Positions 7,752 through 16,225 of a DNA stretch of 64,000 nt are shown here, one piece after another. The position numbers and the translations under genes are program-made. Source of the DNA: Gelatiniphilus marinus (GTDB lineage: Bacteria > Bacteroidota > Bacteroidia > Flavobacteriales > Flavobacteriaceae); assembly GCF_042678305.1 (NCBI RefSeq), contig NZ_JBHUDT010000004.1; one strand, given 5' to 3'. Position 1 is the stretch's first letter, and each line of letters begins with the position of its first letter. The notes beneath the pieces are model-generated. The model was not told where the DNA came from, ran no database searches, and saw only the letters and a program-made list of their open reading frames with translations.

Positions 7752-9215
7752 TTATTTAACTGCTAATGGTAAATCAGCTTCTGTATTTTTTATTGTTTGT
7801 GTTGTATTTGTTTCAGGTTTTTTATGGTAACCCAAAATTTTAAGTAAGTCTTCACTTTTTTGTTGTTCGGAAAACAATTCTGTGGTTATATTTCCATCGG
7901 CATCTTTATTTATTAAAATATGCTTTGGCGAAGGGATTAAGCAATGCTGTAAACCACCAAATCCGCCTATGGTTTCTTGATAGGCCCCTGTATTGAAAAA
8001 GCCAATGTACAAGGGTTTTTCTTTGTTGTATTTTGGCAAATAAATAGCATTCATGTGCTGCTCGCTGTTGTAGTAATCGTCGCTATCGCAGGTTAGGCCG
8101 CCAAGTAAAACACGCTCGTAAGTATCGTTCCAGCGGTTAACCGGCAACATTATAAAGCGTTTGTTAATGGCCCAAGTATCAGGAAGCGTTGTGATGAACG
8201 ATGAGTTGATCATATTCCATTTTTCACGATCGTTTTGTTGTTTTTGGTACAGTATTTCGTAAATCGCTCCGCCACTTTCACCCACTGTAAAGCTACCAAA
8301 TTCCGTAAAAATATTGGGCACATCTACGCCTTCTTCTTCACAGGTTAGCTTAATTTGATTAACGATTTCGTCTACCAAATACTCGTAATCAAATTCGAAT
8401 GCCAACGAGTTTTTTATAGGAAACCCACCGCCAATATTCAAGCTATCCAAACTTGGGCAAATCTTTTTCAAACTGGTATAAACCTTTAAACATTTTAAAA
8501 GCTCGTTCCAATAATACGCATTATCGCGAATGCCGGTATTAATAAAAAAGTGAAGCATTTTAAGTTCTACTTTCTTATTGTTCTGAATTTGATTTTTATA
8601 AAAAGGCACAATGTTTTTATAGCCAATGCCCAAACGTGAGGTGTAGAACTCGAACTTTGGTTCTTCCTCTGAAGCGATACGGATACCCACATTAAACTTC
8701 CCGTTTATCTCTTGCGAAAGCAAATTGATTTCTTCGTAATTATCAATAATCGGGATGCAATTTTTATGTCCGCTGTTAATTAACCTTGCAATATTGGTTA
8801 TGTATTGCGCACGCTTAAACCCATTGCTAATAATAAAGGTTTCATTGGTTATTTTGCCTTCTTCTTTAAGGTTTTCAACAATATCAATATCAAAAGCCGA
8901 AGAGGTTTCAATATGAATATCATTTTTTAAAGCCTCGTTTAACACATGTTTAAAATGTGAGCTTTTAGTACAATAGCAATAGTTGTAATTACCTTTATAA
9001 TCGTGCTTTTCAATGGCATCTGAAAACCATTTTTTGGCACGTTGAATATTGTTGGATATTTGTGGCGAATAGGTGAATTTTAAGGGTGCACCGTACTGCT
9101 CTACCAATTGCATGAGGTTAATATCATGGAAGTTTAATTTATTGTTTTCTAGTGTAAATTCTTCTTGTGGAAAATCGAAAGTTTGATTGATTAAATCAAT
9201 ATATTTAGTATTCAT
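7752..9215 (-). CDS. speA: Arginine decarboxylase (PLP, fold III)
   Basis: This 487-residue enzyme converts arginine to agmatine. The PLP lysine is Lys84 in NYCYCTKSSHF, and the barrel strand ends with the glycine-rich phosphate loop LNIGGGFP. The C-terminal domain has the CDSDDYY motif contributing to the active site across the dimer. It is shorter than the roughly 650-residue proteobacterial SpeA, as is usual in Flavobacteriia. It is the first gene of a four-gene operon with agmatinase, the deoxyhypusine-synthase-like protein and the GNAT-nitrilase. The start is preceded by nearly 490 nt without a gene. Confidence 0.88.
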   Translation of the reverse strand: MNTKYIDLINQTFDFPQEEFTLENNKLNFHDINLMQLVEQYGAPLKFTYSPQISNNIQRAKKWFSDAIEKHDYKGNYNYCYCTKSSHFKHVLNEALKNDIHIETSSAFDIDIVENLKEEGKITNETFIISNGFKRAQYITNIARLINSGHKNCIPIIDNYEEINLLSQEINGKFNVGIRIASEEEPKFEFYTSRLGIGYKNIVPFYKNQIQNNKKVELKMLHFFINTGIRDNAYYWNELLKCLKVYTSLKKICPSLDSLNIGGGFPIKNSLAFEFDYEYLVDEIVNQIKLTCEEEGVDVPNIFTEFGSFTVGESGGAIYEILYQKQQNDREKWNMINSSFITTLPDTWAINKRFIMLPVNRWNDTYERVLLGGLTCDSDDYYNSEQHMNAIYLPKYNKEKPLYIGFFNTGAYQETIGGFGGLQHCLIPSPKHILINKDADGNITTELFSEQQKSEDLLKILGYHKKPETNTTQTIKNTEADLPLAVK

Positions 9216-9703
9216 TTTTTAGTTTTTAACGGTCTGTTACAACGTTCTAGAAAAATATTTTATCCTATGATAAAACATATCTTGAAAATGATAACATAAT
9301 TTTAATAAAAATATAGTAATTATTTATGAAACAGCGCAATTATCGCTGTAATAACAAATTTTTAAGAATAAATCAAACTTGTATTTTTCGCTCAGTAGTA
9401 GGAACAAAGCCGTAGTTATGCTGGCTAGCATAGATAGGTAAAACGGAAGTTAGCTTTAAAATTCGGTCGCTCATCCTATAAGCTGCTTTTGAATATGACT
9501 TCCTAATTTTCAAAAGCCCGAACATAGAAACAGGGTTCAATTTGTTCAGCTAAATGCGATGCAAATGAAATACTTTTTTTTGAATTACAAAATTTTTTTT
9601 TTGAAATTTTTATCGCTCTGTTTTTAGCGTTTTTTAAGACTTGATATTGCGAAGGAAATACAGTAAATTTGGTACTTAACCTTATTTTGAGCCGAACATA
9701 TTT
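9216..9703. other. Divergent intergenic region between polyamine operon and Crp/Fnr gene
   Basis: No open frame with coding character was found. The region holds a small perfect hairpin (TATGCT, loop GGCT, AGCATA; 9417-9432), a very T-rich stretch near 9570-9610, and a good promoter for the right-hand gene (listed separately). A decayed gene cannot be excluded for 9400-9540, which is less A/T-rich than its surroundings. Confidence 0.5.
9641..9671 (+). promoter_or_regulatory. Bacteroidota-type promoter of the Crp/Fnr gene
   Basis: TTG at 9641-9643 and TAAATTTG at 9664-9671 with a 20-nt spacer match the Flavobacterium consensus TTG / TAnnTTTG. The expected start point is about 27 nt upstream of the ATG at 9704. 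Confidence 0.65.
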
Positions 9704-10276
9704 ATGAGCATATCCGACTTTTTAGTATCATTGGTTCCGTTTACCCAAACCGAGTTGCAGGACATTCTTGCTCATTTTAAGAAAGAATCTGTTTCGAAAA
9801 ATCAAATTCTTGTTCGTCAAGGCCAAATTTGTAATGCTTTATATTTTGTTGAACACGGCATGGGCAGAAGCTACTACCTTAATGAAGGCGGAAAGGAAAT
9901 TACACAATGGTTTTTTGGCGTGGGTAAATTTATGACTAGTGTTGATAGCTTTTTTCAACAAAGTCCGAGTTTGTATTATTTAGAGGTTTTAGAAGATTCT
10001 GTTTTATACCGCATTTCTAAAAGTGACTTAGATGCACTATTCTATAAATACCCAAAAATGGAAAAAATGGGCAGATTGGCAAGCACCGAAATGCTAACCA
10101 GAGTCGTTAATAAACTCAATGCCATTCAGTTTCAAACCGCCAGAGAACGTTACGACTATATGCTTAGTGAATTTCCAGATATTGCCTATCGTGTTCCGCT
10201 AGGCCATATTGCTTCCTATTTGGGAATGACCCAAGAAACTTTAAGCAGAATTAGAAAAAACGGCTCGAGAACTTAA
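9704..10276 (+). CDS. Crp/Fnr-family transcriptional regulator
   Basis: The 190-residue protein has a cyclic-nucleotide-binding-like beta-roll at residues about 10-125 and a winged helix at about 160-188 (VPLGHIASYLGMTQETLSRIRKN). The recognition helix carries ETLSR, the same E..SR spacing that FNR uses to read TTGA half-sites. No N-terminal Cys cluster is present, so it is not an iron-sulfur oxygen sensor; the effector is unknown. A TTTGA-N6-TCAAA palindrome lies 46 nt after its stop, just upstream of the efflux operon, making that operon its likely target. Confidence 0.85.
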   Translation: MSISDFLVSLVPFTQTELQDILAHFKKESVSKNQILVRQGQICNALYFVEHGMGRSYYLNEGGKEITQWFFGVGKFMTSVDSFFQQSPSLYYLEVLEDSVLYRISKSDLDALFYKYPKMEKMGRLASTEMLTRVVNKLNAIQFQTARERYDYMLSEFPDIAYRVPLGHIASYLGMTQETLSRIRKNGSRT

Positions 10277-10321
10277 TTAGTACCACCTATCAAACCATCT
10301 TAATTTCAACAACTTACACTA

Positions 10322-10366
10322 TTTGATTTAAGTCAAAAGAAAAAACCCCATACATGCTTATCTTTA
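10322..10366 (+). promoter_or_regulatory. FNR/CRP-type operator and promoter of the efflux operon
   Basis: TTTGATTTAAGTCAAA (10322-10337) is a 16-bp palindrome with one mismatched pair, formed of the half-sites TTTGA and TCAAA six bases apart. A -7-like box TATCTTTA lies at 10359-10366. With a start point about seven bases downstream, the operator centre falls near -43, close to the class II activator position. This links it to the regulator gene immediately upstream. Confidence 0.6.
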
Positions 10367-10391
10367 CATTGTATTTATAAATTTATTTACA

Positions 10392-11765
10392 ATGAACAGA
10401 AACAAAACCGCGATAAAGGTCTTGATGATTGCGCTTTTAGCCATAGCTCCGTCTATAACTTTGGCGCAAGAATTAGACCCTGTATTAAAAGACTTGATTC
10501 ATAAAGGACTTGAAAAAAACCATCAAATCAACACCAATCGATTAGACTCCGAACAAGCTAAAGTAGACCAGCAATTGGCTAAGTCTGTTTTCTTGCCCAA
10601 GATTACCTTTAATGGAAGTTATGCTCGATTAAATGACGATATTACTTTTGATGATGCCACACAAACCTTATTAATTGAGACTCAAAAACTCATTATTAAG
10701 GACGCTGTGGGTTTGCCTTTTAACTCCCCTTTTCCAGACCATATTCCGTTGCAAGACGCACCTAATCTTCAAGATAAAAACATCTTGAAAACATCGGTGG
10801 ATTTGGATTGGGTATTATTTAGCGGACTGGAAGCCAGCAATGCCTTAAAAGCGAGCAAGCATAAAGAGACCTCTTTAAATTTTGTAGGCATGGCAGAAAA
10901 AGATAAAGTGGCTTTGCAAATTATTGAGGCCTATGACAAACTCGCCTTGGTAAAAGCATCAAAAAAAGTGCTTACCAACACCGAAAACTACTTGAACGAA
11001 CAAGCTTTTTATGTTAAAAAGGCGATTGAAAATGGTTTGGCAACGCCCATAAGTCGCAAAAAAATTGAGCTTGCCCAACAACAATTAGAAGCAAAAAAAC
11101 TGGAATTTGATCATAATAACATCTTATTAATTGAAGTGCTTCACCAACTTACTGGCGAAACCAAAGAAAACTTAAGAAAGCTCAATCCGCAGTTGGAATC
11201 ATTTTCGGTTGTTTCCCATTCCAATAGTGAAAAACGCAACGAGGTTAAAGCTTTGGAAGAAGCCGAAAAAGCAACACGTTATCAAGCCAAAATGGAAAAA
11301 AGCAATTTTATCCCTAAGGTTGCTGTTAAGGGACATTATGAATTTATTGAAGATGATTTATCGCTGCTAGACCCTAAGTGGTTTATTGGAGTTGGCGTAC
11401 AATGGCGTGTTTTTGACGGAAATACTTCTAGGCTGAAAAGTAAAAAAACAGAATTGGAAAGCCTGAAATACCAAGAAAAAATAAACGAAGCCCAAGAAAT
11501 GATTGGCTTGAGCATTATAAAATCGGAGTTGGCTTATCAAGCATCTCAACAAAACACCAATATCGTTCAAAAAGAAATAGAGCTGGCTAACGATACCTAC
11601 GATATGGTTAATAAGCAATACAAAAACAATCTGGCATCCATCACGGAATTGCTAGATGCCCTAAACGATGTGGAAAAAGCCAATTTTAAATTACAGGAAT
11701 CCTACTATAACGAAAGACGTGCAGTTGCAAATCTGCTTCATGCCAAAGGCATACTGACTTACTAA
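10392..11765 (+). CDS. TolC-family outer-membrane efflux channel
   Basis: This 457-residue protein has a signal peptide (cleavage near TLAQ, residue about 25) and the long alpha-helical repeats of TolC proteins, with two related halves. Examples are KAIENGLATPISRKKIELAQQQLEAKK and VNKQYKNNLASITELLDALNDVEKANFKLQESYYNERRA. It forms the trimeric outer-membrane duct of a tripartite pump with the adaptor and permease that follow. The ATG is preceded by the operator-promoter region at 10322-10366. The next gene begins 20 nt after the stop. Confidence 0.9.
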   Translation: MNRNKTAIKVLMIALLAIAPSITLAQELDPVLKDLIHKGLEKNHQINTNRLDSEQAKVDQQLAKSVFLPKITFNGSYARLNDDITFDDATQTLLIETQKLIIKDAVGLPFNSPFPDHIPLQDAPNLQDKNILKTSVDLDWVLFSGLEASNALKASKHKETSLNFVGMAEKDKVALQIIEAYDKLALVKASKKVLTNTENYLNEQAFYVKKAIENGLATPISRKKIELAQQQLEAKKLEFDHNNILLIEVLHQLTGETKENLRKLNPQLESFSVVSHSNSEKRNEVKALEEAEKATRYQAKMEKSNFIPKVAVKGHYEFIEDDLSLLDPKWFIGVGVQWRVFDGNTSRLKSKKTELESLKYQEKINEAQEMIGLSIIKSELAYQASQQNTNIVQKEIELANDTYDMVNKQYKNNLASITELLDALNDVEKANFKLQESYYNERRAVANLLHAKGILTY

Positions 11766-11785
11766 CTTAAAAAACACATTACGAA

Positions 11786-12742
11786 ATGAAAACATATAAA
11801 AACATCATATTAGGTTGCATTACCCTATTCGCTTTGCATTCTTGTAAAAACGAACAATTAACCAACAACAGAGGAAAAGTTAAATTTGAAACCATTTCGG
11901 TTAGCGGTAAAGTTCCTGGAAGGATTGGAAAAATTTACGTAAAAGAAGGCCAAGTCGTAAAAAAAGGCGATACCCTTGCGGCCATGGATATTCCCGAAGT
12001 TCATGCAAAAATGATGCAGGCCGAGGGCGCTATTGTTTCAGCTAAAGGACAATTAAACATGGCTTATAATGGTGCTACAACCGAACAATTAAATCAAATT
12101 GAAGGCCAATTAAGCGCGGGAAAAGCCCAATTGCAATTTGCCCAAGAATCTTATAACAGATTGCAAAACATGTTTCAGGATTCCTTAATTAGTCAACAAC
12201 AATTTGATGAAGTAAAAATGAAACTCCAGATGGCCAAAGCGCAGGTAGATGGTTTGGAAGCGAAGCGCGACGAAGTGAAAAAAGGGGCCAGAGCAGAACA
12301 AATAGAACAGGCCAAAGGGCAATTAGACCGAGCACTCGGGGCCAAAGAAGAAGTGCTTTCGGCGTCCAAAGAACAGTATTTAATGGCCCCGGCAGACATG
12401 TCTGTTGAAACCATTAGCTTGGAGGAAGGCGAATTGCTTACTCCGGGTTTCACCTTGTTCAATGGCTATAAAACCGATAGTGTTTATTTTAGATTTACCA
12501 TTCCGGAATCAAGGATTTATGATTTTGAAGTGGGCAAAGAGCTCACGCTTATCAACCCTTATACCGAAGAAGAAACCAAGTCTAAAGTTGTAGCCATAAA
12601 ACAATTGGCGCAATATGCAGATATTACAAGTACGGCACCGCTGTATCAATTGTCAGAATCTATTTATGAGCTAAAAGTGGTACCAACAACAGACGTATCA
12701 AAACAGAAGTTTTTTATCAACGCTACAATACTTATCAAATAA
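11786..12742 (+). CDS. HlyD-type periplasmic adaptor lipoprotein
   Basis: The 318-residue membrane-fusion protein has a lipobox LHSC (Cys20), so it is probably anchored in the inner membrane by lipid. The biotinyl-lipoyl half-motifs (SGKVPGRIGKIYVKEGQVVKKGDTLAAMD, residues about 37-68) flank a helical hairpin rich in Q, E and A. It bridges the permease to the TolC channel. Its stop overlaps the permease start (TAATG), so the two are translationally coupled. Confidence 0.9.
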   Translation: MKTYKNIILGCITLFALHSCKNEQLTNNRGKVKFETISVSGKVPGRIGKIYVKEGQVVKKGDTLAAMDIPEVHAKMMQAEGAIVSAKGQLNMAYNGATTEQLNQIEGQLSAGKAQLQFAQESYNRLQNMFQDSLISQQQFDEVKMKLQMAKAQVDGLEAKRDEVKKGARAEQIEQAKGQLDRALGAKEEVLSASKEQYLMAPADMSVETISLEEGELLTPGFTLFNGYKTDSVYFRFTIPESRIYDFEVGKELTLINPYTEEETKSKVVAIKQLAQYADITSTAPLYQLSESIYELKVVPTTDVSKQKFFINATILIK

Positions 12743-13929
12743 TGAAAGATTTTATAAGCTTACTCCAGGTAGAATTTAAGCGTATTTTTTCAAATGGCGT
12801 TTTACTCGCTATCTTTTTTGGAGCACCAATAGGTTACGGTATTTTATTTGGCTATGTGTACCAACAAGGAAAGGTTGTAGATCTTCCCATTGTCATTATC
12901 GATGAAGATCGCAGTCCGGCATCCGATAAAATCATTGATGCGCTTGAAGATAACGAAGGTTTATTTGTTGCGGATGTTAGAGCAACTGATGGTAACATAC
13001 GCGCTGAAATGCCCACCGAACAATACGCTGCGGTTATAACAATACCCACCGATTTTGAAAAGCATATTTTACAGAAAAAGCATCCTGAAATTCGAGTGGA
13101 TTTAAATATGGCGAATATTTTAAATGCCAATACAGCAAGCAATAATATCAATACGGTTTTGATGACGCTAAACGCTGGAATGGAAATAGAAGGACTAAAA
13201 AAACAAGGACTTCACCCAGCACAGGCCATGGCCTCTTACGAAAGCTTTAAAATCAACTTTAACAAACTCTATAATTCTTCTGGGAACTATGTTAATTTTA
13301 TGTTACCCGGAATACTCGCTGCCATTATGCAACAGGTTATATTTTTGGCCATGGCATTGGTGTTTTCGCGAGATTTTGAAGACGGTTATTTTGCACAACT
13401 TATTCAAAAAAGCAAGTCGTCCTTATATCATATTTTTTTAAAGGCGACCCCGTTTTTATTAATGCTTCCTTTTATGTGGCTATTTATTAGTCTGCTCTTT
13501 GTTTATTTTAAAATTACTGCAGATATTTTTAATTTTCCAATGCTCCTATTAACTGTCTTGTTAACACTGGCTTCCATGTTTATTGGTATGCTGTTTTCCA
13601 TAGCTATTCCGAATCAGTTAAAAGCCACAGAGTTATTAATGGTAATTTCTACACCTGCATTTATTTTAAGTGGATTTACATGGCCAACAGAAGCCATACC
13701 CAATTTAATTACCAATGTGGCACAATTTATTCCCGTTACGCAATTTTTAAGTGGTTTTAGAAGAATTGCCTTTTACGGAGGTGATTTAGCATCCATACTG
13801 CCAGAAATAAGGATTTTATTATTAATCATTGTTGTGGCTTTTGTGAGCATGGTTTTACTGCTACAGTTTAAGATTAATTCGCAGTTCAAAAAAGAAGCAA
13901 AAACCGTTGTAGAGACAGATTTGCAATAG
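12742..13929 (+). CDS. ABC-2 type transporter permease
   Basis: The 395-residue protein has one N-terminal span, a periplasmic domain of about 150 residues (IDEDRSP..ADVRATDG..), then five or six spans from about residue 185. The region LPGILAAIMQQVIFLAMALVFSRDFEDGYF and FILSGFTWPTEAIP fit ABC2_membrane_3 (YhhJ/YbhS/YbhR-like). Such permeases pair with an ABC ATPase, but none is encoded here; the operon ends after this gene. The substrate is unknown, and a distant ATPase gene may supply the energy. Confidence 0.88.
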   Translation: MKDFISLLQVEFKRIFSNGVLLAIFFGAPIGYGILFGYVYQQGKVVDLPIVIIDEDRSPASDKIIDALEDNEGLFVADVRATDGNIRAEMPTEQYAAVITIPTDFEKHILQKKHPEIRVDLNMANILNANTASNNINTVLMTLNAGMEIEGLKKQGLHPAQAMASYESFKINFNKLYNSSGNYVNFMLPGILAAIMQQVIFLAMALVFSRDFEDGYFAQLIQKSKSSLYHIFLKATPFLLMLPFMWLFISLLFVYFKITADIFNFPMLLLTVLLTLASMFIGMLFSIAIPNQLKATELLMVISTPAFILSGFTWPTEAIPNLITNVAQFIPVTQFLSGFRRIAFYGGDLASILPEIRILLLIIVVAFVSMVLLLQFKINSQFKKEAKTVVETDLQ

Positions 13930-13973
13930 CATTGCAGTTTATTTTATTTTAAAAAACCGCTAAATTATCCGTA

Positions 13974-14342
13974 ATGAAAACACATATCAAATCAATCAGG
14001 CCTTTTGTTGGCGCAAAAAACTATAATATTTCCAGACAATTTTACAAAGATTTTGGGTTTGAAGAAATTAAAATCTCAGAAAAGCTGTCATACTTCCAAT
14101 CGGGAAATTTTGGGTTTTATCTACAAGATGCCTATGTAAAAGATTGGATTGACAATACCATGGTTTTCTTGGAAATTGTAAACGTAGAAGCGCATGCATC
14201 CAATCTAAAAAAACTAAATCTGGAAGAAAAATACAATGGTGTAAGAATTTCAGAAATCCAATACAACGATTGGGGAAAGGAATACTTTGTGCACGACCCA
14301 TCGGGTGTTTTGTGGCATGTTGGGGCGTTTAAAATGGCTTAA
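13974..14342 (+). CDS. VOC-superfamily (glyoxalase/bleomycin-resistance-like) protein
   Basis: This 122-residue protein shows the beta-alpha-beta-beta-beta layout of VOC modules. The first module begins IRPFVGAKNYNISRQFYKDFGFEEI and the second ends KEYFVHDPSGVLWHVGAF, the typical HDPSG.LWH metal-side motif. The substrate cannot be told from the sequence. The gene starts 44 nt after the permease and may be a passenger of the efflux operon. Its stop overlaps the convergent gene by 4 nt. Confidence 0.8.
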   Translation: MKTHIKSIRPFVGAKNYNISRQFYKDFGFEEIKISEKLSYFQSGNFGFYLQDAYVKDWIDNTMVFLEIVNVEAHASNLKKLNLEEKYNGVRISEIQYNDWGKEYFVHDPSGVLWHVGAFKMA

Positions 14343-15181
14343 AGCATCTTCAAAGTATTCAATTCTTGCTCGGTTAAGTGTTTCCAATGTCCGCGCGGAA
14401 TATCTTTTTTAGTTAAATGCCCAATGGCGACACAATCCAAACTAATAATATCATACTTTAAATAATCGAAAATAGTACGGATAATGGTATTGCCCGTGTT
14501 TTTAATTTTTAAGCCAATTTCTTTTTTTGATGCACCATCAATATAGCTAATCTCTTCAACAGCGATCAGTTTTCCTTGAACCTTAAAACCTTCCTGAATT
14601 TTTTTCAGGTCTTCAAATTTCAAATTTTTATCTAATTCAATGTGAAACAAACGCGCCACCCCGCTTTTTGAGTTTGTAAATTTATCTACAATAATATCAT
14701 CGTTTGTAAACAGCAACAAGCCTTTAGAGTTTCTGCCCAACCGCCCAATGGGTTTAATGCGCGAACTGGTTGCGTTGGCCACTAAATCCATTACCGTTCT
14801 ACCTTTACCTTCGCTTGTGGTGGTTGCAAATCCTTTTGGTTTATTAAGCAAAACGTAGGCTTTTTTCTCCGGGTTTATACGGGCGCCATCGTAACGTACT
14901 TCGTCACCAATTTTAACCTTATAACCCATTTCGGTAATTATTTTTCCGTTAACGGAAACCAACCCCGTGGCAATATGCACATCGGCTTCGCGACGCGAAC
15001 ACATACCGGAATTTGCCACATATTTATTTAAACGAATCTCGTTTGGATTAGATGGTTTTTTGGGCTTTGTCTCGTTTCGTTTAAAAGCTGTATTGCCTTT
15101 TACATAACTTTTTTTGAAGTCCTTTTTAGATCCGTCAACTTTAGTTTTTCCTTTTCTTTGTCCGCTTTGTTGCTTACTCAT
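14339..15181 (-). CDS. RluF/RsuA-family pseudouridine synthase homologue lacking the catalytic Asp
   Basis: A basic N-terminal tail (1-48) precedes an S4 RNA-binding domain (about 50-98, RLNKYVANSGMCSRREAD) and a pseudouridine-synthase domain. The conserved motif GRLD is here GRLG (Gly149 from the chosen start; codon GGC instead of GAC), followed by NSKGLLLFTND. The usual GEL..LTHP and YxV elements are also degenerate (DIIVDKFTNSKSG; LFHIEL), as is the RRxF motif (TIIRTIF). It probably binds rRNA but may no longer isomerise uridine. The ATG at 15181 is preferred to the GTG one codon upstream. A -7 box TATCTTTG lies just upstream (15198-15205). Confidence 0.8.
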   Translation of the reverse strand: MSKQQSGQRKGKTKVDGSKKDFKKSYVKGNTAFKRNETKPKKPSNPNEIRLNKYVANSGMCSRREADVHIATGLVSVNGKIITEMGYKVKIGDEVRYDGARINPEKKAYVLLNKPKGFATTTSEGKGRTVMDLVANATSSRIKPIGRLGRNSKGLLLFTNDDIIVDKFTNSKSGVARLFHIELDKNLKFEDLKKIQEGFKVQGKLIAVEEISYIDGASKKEIGLKIKNTGNTIIRTIFDYLKYDIISLDCVAIGHLTKKDIPRGHWKHLTEQELNTLKML

Positions 15182-15246
15182 CACTTTAATTTTGCTGCAA
15201 AGATATAGCTAAAATTGCTATTGTTGTTTTAAGAAGTAGATTTTTG

Positions 15247-16149
15247 TTAAATTCTATTCAATACCAAATCAACATTAATTAAAACAATACAAAAAACGCC
15301 AGCTAAAATGATGAATTTTAAAGTATTATGAAGTATCAAATAGTGAATTTTGGTTTTAGATTTCCAGAGTAATAACAAAAACCCAAACAACAGTACAATA
15401 CATAAATAAAAGTAGATGTACATGTAACCAATTTCAAAACGATTTATCAATAAATATATAGGAATTAAGGTTAAAACAGCTAATACCGTTAGCATAATTT
15501 TTGATGCTTTTTCGCCGTAAACAATGGGTATGGTTTTATAATTTAATAGTAAATCACCTTTTAAGTTTTCAAGATCTTTAGTAAGTTCTCGCATCGATAT
15601 GATTAAAAACAAAAATATGGCGTGAACAAAAATGACGGTTTCAAAATTTTTGTAATACATAAAAATGGCAAAAAACGGGGTAATGGATAATATTGCCGAT
15701 GTTAAGTTGCCAATAAAGGGCATTTTTTTTAATTTATGCGAATAAAACCATATACCAAATATATAAACCGAAAAGAAGATAACGGGTTTAAACGACACAT
15801 AGCTTGCCATAATAACTGCCAAAAAATTCAACACAAAATAGAATGACAGCTTTGTGTTTTGGCTAACCAACCTATCGAGTTTTGATTTATAGGGCCTATT
15901 AATCAAGTCTTTCTCTGAGTCGTAAAAATTATTAATAATATACCCGCCAGCAATAGTAGCAGCCGAAGCAAAAACCAACATAAGCAAATTAACATCGAAA
16001 AGCACGGTTTTAAGTGGCTTATCGTGCGCAAGAATATATATGGCCGTTAGGTACTGCGCAAAAACAATTACTAAAATATTGTAACCGCGCACCACAGAAA
16101 ACAGACTGAAGAATTTTAATAGTATGTGTTTCTGCCTTCTGGATAACAT
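15247..16149 (-). CDS. UbiA-family prenyltransferase
   Basis: The 300-residue membrane protein with about eight or nine spans carries the two Asp-rich motifs of UbiA enzymes: NNFYDSEKDLINRPYKS in the first half and ELTKDLENLKGD in the second. In Flavobacteriia this gene is commonly annotated geranylgeranylglycerol-phosphate geranylgeranyltransferase; the acceptor here is uncertain. It follows mevalonate decarboxylase and the GHMP kinase, tying it to isoprenoid supply. I chose the ATG at 16149 (MLSRRQK). A frame extending upstream from a TTG runs through a REP-like repeat and is unlikely to be translated. Confidence 0.82.
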   Translation of the reverse strand: MLSRRQKHILLKFFSLFSVVRGYNILVIVFAQYLTAIYILAHDKPLKTVLFDVNLLMLVFASAATIAGGYIINNFYDSEKDLINRPYKSKLDRLVSQNTKLSFYFVLNFLAVIMASYVSFKPVIFFSVYIFGIWFYSHKLKKMPFIGNLTSAILSITPFFAIFMYYKNFETVIFVHAIFLFLIISMRELTKDLENLKGDLLLNYKTIPIVYGEKASKIMLTVLAVLTLIPIYLLINRFEIGYMYIYFYLCIVLLFGFLLLLWKSKTKIHYLILHNTLKFIILAGVFCIVLINVDLVLNRI

Positions 16150-16160
16150 TTGGAAAATTT

Positions 16161-16214
16161 GATGAGATTCTGAATCACATTTCGGCAAGCTCAATGTAAA
16201 AGTTCAGGATGACA
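16161..16214 (-). repeat. REP-like palindrome A, expanded copy
   Basis: Read on the reverse strand, this intergenic element starts GTCATCCTGAACTT and ends GATTCAGAATCTCATC, the ends of family A, with about 20 nt of extra loop sequence. It fills most of the 76-nt gap between the kinase stop and the prenyltransferase start, so it is transcribed within the operon. Confidence 0.7.
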
Positions 16215-16225
16215 GTCTTTGGAAT

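Noticed and set aside
16150..16194. N-terminal extension of the prenyltransferase from a TTG at 16194
   Set aside because: It runs through a REP-like element and adds a hydrophilic peptide before a normal membrane protein start at 16149.
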